This document shows positions 1 to 3,892 of a DNA stretch of 6,455 nucleotides, piece by piece. A program made the position numbers and the translations under genes. The stretch comes from CAYOLL01 sp964404765 [NCBI: uncultured Gemmatimonadota bacterium]. Its GTDB lineage: Bacteria; 4572-55. Each line of letters starts with the position of its first letter. Positions within the stretch are counted from its first letter, which is position 1. The DNA lies in assembly GCA_964404765.1 (NCBI GenBank), contig CAYOLL010000270.1, positions 1 to 6,455 on the forward strand, written 5' to 3'. The notes under the pieces were generated by a model. It was not told the DNA's origin and did no database searches. It saw only the letters and a list, made by a program, of their open reading frames with translations.

Positions 1-79
1 AACAACTATGACAACATTTTGCAAGGTTAAAATCGTGTAACTTATAAATATAAAATAAATTATGAAACTATGTGTGACG

Positions 80-376
80 TCAATTTAAAGCAGATGTCCC
101 CGCTTCTTTGGTTTCTTTCCTACGGGTCAATCCCAAACCCGCTAAAAAAAGAGAGGCAAATGGACCTGAATAAATAAGTATTGCCCTTGGCTCTTCTTGA
201 TCAATCAGCTTAATCAAGAGAATCGTAACAGATATAAAAGCAACTATGGAAACTATCGCCCAAAAAAACTGAGCGTTTTTAAAAAGTCGGGCAACACAAT
301 TGATGCTCCAGAAGGCGCATACCAGCGGTATAAGTAACAATAAAACGGCGAGCACTATTATTATTATTTCCCCCAT
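80..376 (-). CDS. Small three-helix membrane protein, function unknown
   Basis: This 98-residue protein is not recognised as a member of any family. It has three hydrophobic segments, at about residues 3-25, 37-57 and 65-84. The loop after helix 1 carries R30 and K33, and the tail after helix 3 begins RRK (85-87). The loop between helices 2 and 3 is acidic (DQEE, 59-62). By the positive-inside rule this predicts an N-out, C-in inner-membrane protein. No catalytic or binding motif is visible. The start is supported by a purine-rich Shine-Dalgarno (AAAGGAG, 384-390) seven bases before the ATG, and by a good promoter at 426-454. It ends with TGA at 80-82. The gene is monocistronic as far as the window shows and is divergent from the cyclase fragment. 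The hydrophobic pattern, RBS and promoter together make it a real gene. Confidence 0.75.
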   Translation of the reverse strand: MGEIIIIVLAVLLLLIPLVCAFWSINCVARLFKNAQFFWAIVSIVAFISVTILLIKLIDQEEPRAILIYSGPFASLFLAGLGLTRRKETKEAGTSALN

Positions 377-425
377 AAGTTAACTCCTTTTGATCGACAA
401 CTTTTGTAAAAAATGATGTAGGATC

Positions 426-454
426 AAAATAGAAGATGACAAAAATCTTGTCAA
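426..454 (-). promoter_or_regulatory. Sigma-70-like promoter for the small membrane protein
   Basis: Read on the minus strand, a perfect -35 hexamer TTGACA (449-454) is followed by a 17-base spacer and the -10 TATTTT (426-431). Transcription would start near 419, giving a 5' leader of about 43 bases before the ATG at 376. A short dyad, GACAA-N5-TTGTC (438-452), overlaps the -35 box and spacer and could be a repressor site. The hexamers and spacing are read directly; activity and the operator role are inferred. Confidence 0.6.
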
Positions 455-672
455 CGTAATTCCACCCTCAAGCGCAAGAAGCTGAGTTCGATTGTTGTGC
501 ATTATTCAACAGGATGTTGGAAGCAATGCGTTTTTCTGGCTGTATTTCCGCTAATCCTGTGCCGAGTTTCGTAAAAACCTCCCTTCGCGTTGCTCGCACG
601 ATGCATTTTTTGCTTTGGAGCGCAACCGGAATTGATTATTATATTCACAGTTCTGCACTTTCAAATTCAAAT

Positions 673-678
673 TATAAT
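673..678 (+). promoter_or_regulatory. Possible -10 box (TATAAT) upstream of the cyclase fragment
   Basis: A consensus TATAAT lies directly before palindromic repeat copy A, about 105 bases upstream of the cyclase ATG. The best -35 candidate at suitable spacing is TTCTGC, which is poor, so this is tentative. If used, the transcript would begin inside or at the edge of the repeat, and the hairpin would form in the 5' leader. Confidence 0.35.
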
Positions 679-758
679 GGAATAGCAAACTTCAGTTTGC
701 GCGTAGCTCACCTGACTCAAGACCACGCATTTACTTGCAGGCTGAAGTTTGCTACTCC
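679..758 (+). repeat. Palindromic REPIN-like repeat, copy A
   Basis: Two 22-base arms (679-700 and 737-758) are inverted repeats, with 19 of 22 positions matching; the arm core is TAGCAAACTTCAG. A short inner pair, GCGT (701-704) with ACGC (725-728), sits in the loop. The same 80-base layout and much of the sequence recur at 3746-3825, including the loop motif CCACGCA and TTACTTGC and the trailing CTCCGGTTTT. Finding two copies in non-coding DNA marks a dispersed genomic repeat of the REP/REPIN or MITE class. A second small dyad, CTCCGG (755-760) with CCGGAG (772-777), overlaps the right arm and the RBS of the next gene. Confidence 0.75.
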
Positions 759-782
759 GGTTTTGTATGTTCCGGAGTTTTC

Positions 783-1313
783 ATGAAAAATCTTATCCCG
801 CGCTTTATCCGTTATCAATTTAAGCGCAATCAATTTGGCGGTCATTTCAAAGCCGCGTCTCTGTTTGTAGATATTTCCGGTTTCACGGCCATGACCGAGG
901 CGCTGATGGTGCACGGTAAGGTCGGCGCGGAAGTGCTGGCCGAGACGCTAATTTCCGTGTTTGATCCGCTGGTGACGGCAGTCTATGCCCATGGCGGGAT
1001 TGTCACGGGCTTTGCCGGTGATGCCTTTACGGCGCTGTTTCCGCTGCAGCCGTTTACAGAAAAGGATCACGATCATGACCGGGCGGCTTCGGACGAAATG
1101 ATTAGTTATAAAAATGCAGTAGCCGCCGCCCGCTCCGTCCAGCAAAATATCCTTCATAACCCTCTCCGCACTACACGTTATGGCGAATTCACTTTTGCGG
1201 TCAAAGTCGGTGTGGGTGAAGGAGAAGTGGAGTGGGGCATTCTGTGCGCAGAGCCGTTTATCGCAAGGTTAGGTTTACCACCACTTTTTGAGCAATTACG
1301 ATTTGGAATTTAG
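783..1313 (+). pseudogene. Truncated class III adenylate/guanylate cyclase domain protein
   Basis: The 176-residue product begins as a class III nucleotidyl cyclase catalytic domain, the family that makes cAMP or cGMP from ATP or GTP. The first metal-binding Asp is D30 in LFVDISGFTAM, and the second is D80 in GFAGDAFTALFP. A further conserved-looking stretch, KVGVGEGEVEWGI, spans 141-153. Similarity appears to stop near residue 159 (CAEPF). The last ~17 residues look like read-through into unrelated AT-rich DNA, and the TAG follows. The Asn/Arg transition-state motif of the domain is absent, as are the AAA-type ATPase and TPR regions that usually follow in this subfamily, which often exceeds 1000 residues. 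The ATG at 783 has GGAG five bases upstream; an earlier in-frame TTG (735) lies inside the palindromic repeat and is rejected. Most likely a gene remnant. A short expressed but inactive protein cannot be excluded. Confidence 0.7.
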
Positions 1314-1340
1314 AATTTTTAAAAAACGACGTGTGTGGTT

Positions 1341-1445
1341 GAACAGGAGCATGTCATTTCGCATACCTGTTTCACGACTAAGTGAAGCAGGTCGAGTCGG
1401 AATCCACGCTAAAATGGGCACCCTACATGGATTCCGGCTCGTCCG
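1341..1445. repeat. Second palindromic element (double hairpin), MITE-like
   Basis: Two adjacent inverted repeats fill the gap between the cyclase remnant and the adhesin gene. The first is CCTGTTTCAC (1366-1375) with GTGAAGCAGG (1382-1391), 9 of 10 paired around a 6-base loop. The second pairs GAGTCGGAATCCA (1394-1406) with TGGATTCCGGCTC (1428-1440), 12 of 13 paired. The stretch opens with TGTCATTTCG. That opening and the GGAATCCA/TGGATTCC core resemble the dispersed GTCATTCC-type repeats common in many bacterial genomes; this likeness is from memory. It is unrelated in sequence to the repeat at 679-758. The outer boundaries are approximate. Confidence 0.5.
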
Positions 1446-1467
1446 GGTTAGGTCTGAGAGATTGTAA

Positions 1468-3729
1468 TCAACGCAGCCCAACCTGCTTAACAGGTTGGTT
1501 TTGCTTGCTCAACTCTGCTTTAATCCGCGCCATTTCCGCTTTGAGTTCCTCCACATCTGCCAACTTCCCTTCCAGCTTGTTCAGCCTGGCTTTGAGCGCC
1601 GCATTTTCCGCCTGTTGATCGACGATGGTTTGCTGCTGCTCCTGCACCGCCTTAATCAACACCGGAATCAGGCCGTTGTAATCCATGCTCAGCGTTTCGC
1701 CGTCTTTGACAATTTCCGGGATGACTTGTTGCACTTCCTGGGCAATCAGGCCAAAGTGTGTTTCCCGGTCGTCCGAATTTTTCCAGGCGTATGTAACCGG
1801 ATTGAGGTTCATCACCGCTTTTAATCCGTAGCGCAAGTCTTGGATATTGTCTTTTAGACGGCGATCAGACGATACATTGGGTGAATTTTGCAGGAAGATG
1901 ACGCGCCAGCGTTTGCTGAGACTGCCCAGGTCAAAGGTGTTGCCGGCATTGGGTCCTACATGCCCGGCCACTTTCAGCTTAAAATTGGTGGTGTCCACAT
2001 CGGTTGTGCCGATGCCGACTTTGCCGGTTGTGCCGGCCCCGGCGCTGGGGCTGACAAAAAATGTTGGAATATCCGAATTAAAGCCAATCATAAACGTGTT
2101 GGAAATATCGTTGACCAAACGCATGCCGAGGTTCACGCCGCGGCCAAATACAAAGGCGTTACTGGCGGCAGGCATGGAATCGACTTCTACATTTTCACCA
2201 AACGCAAACGAACCCGAGCCGCCGGCCAGAACATTATTCCCCATGGCAACGGCGTCAAGCCCGCTGGCGGTGGTTGAACTACCAATCGCAAATGCATTTG
2301 CGCCGCTGGCGCGGGCATAGTGCCCGACGGCAAAGCCGTTGATGGCGCTGGCAATCGCGCTGTCGCCCATGGCAATGGCGTGCTGCCCGCTAGCAATGCT
2401 TTCATTGCCCAGGGCGGTCGCGGCAACGCCGCTGGCAACGGTCGCTTTGCCGGTGGCCAGGGCGTTTTGGCCGGAAGCATACGTTTGCTCTCCTATTGCC
2501 ACTGCATTTACGCCCTCGGCTACAGCGCTGTCACCCATGGCAATGGCGTTTCTGCCGTCCTCGTCCGTCGCGCCGCCGGCAACGGACTTGCGTCCCATCG
2601 CAATGGTGCTTTTGCTTTTGGCCAGCGTTTCTTTACCGGTTGCAAATGCATTTGTGCCGGAGGCAACCGTCCCGTCACCGATGGCCAGGGCATTCACGCC
2701 GGTAGCCTGGGCAGCGTCACCCATTGCAATTGAGTTGTCGCCGGGACCGGCTATTGAATTCAAACCAACGGCAAAAGAATTGGCGCCGCTGGCGGTTGTG
2801 CTTTGGCCCATCGCAACAGAGCCCAATATGCCCGTGGCGCGGGTATTGGTGCCCATTGCCACAGAATTTGGCGCAAGCGCATGGGTGCCTGAGCCTAAAG
2901 CAGTGGCGTTCGATCCGCTGGCGGTATCCTGACTGCCAAAAACGAAGGCAGTTGCCCCGGAAGCGATAGATTTATAGCCAAAGGCAAAAGCGCCGATCCC
3001 GCTGGCCAGAGCGTTGTCGCCAAAGGCAAACGCGCCGACCCCGCTGGCAGTCGAACTGTCGCCAAAAGCATACGCGCCGATAGCTGAAGCCACAGTCCCC
3101 CGACCGATAGACAAAGAATTGCTGGACAAGGCCTGAGCATGGTCGCCAAAGGCAAAAGCTAAACTGTCCTGTGAGACATAGCGCCCGGCGCTCAAATCCC
3201 CGGCAATGGCGTTCTTGCCGATAGCGATGGAGTACGTCCCGTAAGCCTTGGCCTCATAGCCCAACGCCTGCGAGTAGTCGCCGATGGCTTGGGATTGATA
3301 ACCTGAAGCGATAGAGTTCAGACCAACACTGTCGGGACTCGCAATAAGCACATTTCCGACGCGAAAGGCCTCTTTGACTGGATACCACAGCATGGTGGAC
3401 ACACCGTTGTAAGTCTCCCCTACATTTCCATCCGGAGAAACGAGGAAGACCTCGTCGCCGGCTGTCCGCGCATTACCACCGGTGTTGATTGAAAAACTTC
3501 TCGACGCAACCCGCCCCCCGCTTGCTTCGATATAAAATCGAATGCTGTCCTGCACGACTTTCATGATCGTATCCCCTGTTGCCGTTGTAACACAGATGCC
3601 GTCCGGCAGAACGGTGAAAATAGGATTATTGCTGCCGTCGGTGACTTGAAAAAGTGGAGCGCTTAACGCCCAGCCGGCGCTACCGCTCAAAAGGCACAAT
3701 AAGATTGTAGAAAATAAAATTTTTTTCAT
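1468..3729 (-). CDS. Secreted YadA-head repeat protein with C-terminal S74 autocleaving chaperone (paralogue 1)
   Basis: A 753-residue predicted fibre protein. In order: Sec signal peptide (1-23, cleavage near ALS-A); N-terminal beta module (24-137) with repeated strand-like FxV/VxxDSIRFY motifs; about 28 YadA/Hep_Hag head repeats of 14 residues (138-530) of the form ASGxNAxAxGxxxx; a linker with VGIGTT and NTFDLGSLSKRWR (570-610); a Peptidase_S74 domain (about 619-700) with SDRRLK (S621, K626) and GLIAQEVQQVIPE; and a coiled coil (about 690-741). S74 domains are known to drive trimerisation and then self-cleave at the Ser through a Ser-Lys dyad; both residues are present. Loop insertions interrupt the head at about 327-331 and 385-392. 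No YadA barrel anchor, lipobox or C-terminal sorting signal is seen. AAGGAGG (3734-3740) supports the start. It follows its paralogue after 163 bases, probably in one operon or from a weak promoter of its own. The partner bound is unknown. Confidence 0.88.
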   Translation of the reverse strand: MKKILFSTILLCLLSGSAGWALSAPLFQVTDGSNNPIFTVLPDGICVTTATGDTIMKVVQDSIRFYIEASGGRVASRSFSINTGGNARTAGDEVFLVSPDGNVGETYNGVSTMLWYPVKEAFRVGNVLIASPDSVGLNSIASGYQSQAIGDYSQALGYEAKAYGTYSIAIGKNAIAGDLSAGRYVSQDSLAFAFGDHAQALSSNSLSIGRGTVASAIGAYAFGDSSTASGVGAFAFGDNALASGIGAFAFGYKSIASGATAFVFGSQDTASGSNATALGSGTHALAPNSVAMGTNTRATGILGSVAMGQSTTASGANSFAVGLNSIAGPGDNSIAMGDAAQATGVNALAIGDGTVASGTNAFATGKETLAKSKSTIAMGRKSVAGGATDEDGRNAIAMGDSAVAEGVNAVAIGEQTYASGQNALATGKATVASGVAATALGNESIASGQHAIAMGDSAIASAINGFAVGHYARASGANAFAIGSSTTASGLDAVAMGNNVLAGGSGSFAFGENVEVDSMPAASNAFVFGRGVNLGMRLVNDISNTFMIGFNSDIPTFFVSPSAGAGTTGKVGIGTTDVDTTNFKLKVAGHVGPNAGNTFDLGSLSKRWRVIFLQNSPNVSSDRRLKDNIQDLRYGLKAVMNLNPVTYAWKNSDDRETHFGLIAQEVQQVIPEIVKDGETLSMDYNGLIPVLIKAVQEQQQTIVDQQAENAALKARLNKLEGKLADVEELKAEMARIKAELSKQNQPVKQVGLR
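1478..1502 (+). terminator. Possible weak plus-strand terminator hairpin
   Basis: CCAACCTG (1478-1485) and CAGGTTGG (1491-1498) form a perfect 8-bp stem with a 5-base loop, followed on the plus strand by TTTT (1499-1502). It would end plus-strand transcripts leaving the cyclase remnant. It lies within the last codons of the minus-strand adhesin gene, and on that strand there is no U-run after the stem, so it would not terminate the adhesin transcript. The short T-run makes this uncertain. Confidence 0.3.
1630..1875 (-). other. Peptidase_S74 intramolecular chaperone domain of paralogue 1
   Basis: This encodes residues about 619-700 of the 753-residue protein. The hallmarks are the SDRRLKDNI block at the start, with S621 as predicted cleavage nucleophile and K626 as its partner, then NPVTYAWK, the GLIAQEVQQVIPE block, and MDYNGLIPVLIKAVQE leading into the coiled coil. 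In phage endosialidase and tail-spike relatives, cleavage occurs just before this Ser after trimer folding. If that holds here, about 133 C-terminal residues would be released. Confidence 0.8.
2140..3318 (-). repeat. 42-bp coding repeats (YadA/Hep_Hag head), paralogue 1
   Basis: About 28 imperfect 42-bp units encode 14-residue head repeats. Phase is clear at the DNA level: AAGGCAAA followed by GCGCCGA recurs at 2981 and 3023, with a degenerate copy at 3065, exactly 42 bases apart each time. Each unit forms one turn of a left-handed parallel beta roll in the YadA head structure (family knowledge). Hydrophobic positions vary (AIAMG, ATALG, AFAFG), so the units are old and diverged except for the Phe-type units nearest the N-terminus. 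Confidence 0.85.
3467..3588 (-). repeat. 122-bp block identical to 6003-6124
   Basis: This segment encodes residues about 48-88 of paralogue 1 and is base-for-base identical to 6003-6124 in paralogue 2. Immediately to its right (3589-3660 against 6125-6196) I count 13 differences in 72 bases although the encoded residues are the same. To its left (3421-3466 against 5957-6002) I count 12 differences in 46. The sharp edges suggest a recent gene-conversion patch within an older duplication. Confidence 0.85.
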
Positions 3730-3892
3730 GTCGCCTCCTTGAAATGGAGCAGCAAACTTCAGTTTGCCTGTGCGTTACGTAACCAAAGGCCACGCAGTTA
3801 CTTGCAAACTGAAGCTTGCTACTCCGGTTTTAAATAATTTGTATGGGAATAGTGTTTAAAGTTTACATGAACTTACCCTGCGTAGCATTAGA
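3730..3892. other. 163-base spacer between the two paralogues
   Basis: The spacer holds the RBS of the downstream gene (AAGGAGG, 3734-3740), palindromic copy B (3746-3825) and about 65 AT-rich bases next to the upstream gene's TAA stop. No U-tract terminator follows the palindrome on the minus strand. A minus-strand TTAAAC-17-TATTTA pair in the AT-rich part is too weak to call a promoter. Read-through from the upstream gene is therefore plausible, with the hairpin possibly affecting mRNA stability or translation. Confidence 0.6.
3746..3825 (+). repeat. Palindromic REPIN-like repeat, copy B
   Basis: The 22-base arms (3746-3767 and 3804-3825) match at 20 of 22 positions as inverted repeats, giving a long stable hairpin. 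The loop carries an inner pair TGCGT (3771-3775) with ACGCA (3792-3796) and a perfect palindrome GTTACGTAAC (3774-3783). It is the same length (80 bases) and on the same strand as copy A at 679-758, and both are followed by GGTTTT. On the minus strand it ends five bases before the Shine-Dalgarno of the downstream adhesin gene. Confidence 0.8.

Larger units (their letters stand above)
377..782. other. 406-base intergenic region between divergent genes
   Basis: The left part holds the membrane protein leader, its RBS and its promoter (to 454). From about 455 to 672 I see no convincing gene, RNA or site. A 90-codon plus-strand frame crosses this stretch (514-786) but has no good RBS, no recognisable composition, and runs through the palindromic repeat. 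The right part holds a TATAAT box (673-678), palindromic repeat copy A (679-758) and the RBS of the cyclase fragment (774-777). Confidence 0.6.

Noticed and set aside
735-785. TTG start at 735 for the cyclase fragment
   Set aside because: It lies in the right arm of palindromic copy A. The ATG at 783 has its own GGAG and fits the start of the conserved domain.
514-786. 90-codon plus-strand frame before the cyclase fragment
   Set aside because: It has no convincing RBS or domain, and it reads through both arms of the palindromic repeat.
2339-2932. Long plus-strand open frame of 197 codons antisense to the head repeats
   Set aside because: The 42-bp periodic, GC-rich coding repeats keep other frames free of stops. 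The translation only mirrors the repeat (MAMA, SPMA, PLAV patterns) and has no RBS or recognisable domain.
2140-3318. CRISPR-like regular repeats
   Set aside because: The 42-bp period has no separate spacers, is imperfect throughout, and translates continuously into 14-residue YadA head repeats.
1468-3729. Classical trimeric autotransporter (type Vc) adhesin
   Set aside because: The C-termini are S74 plus coiled coil, with no YadA anchor beta-strands and no terminal aromatic residue.
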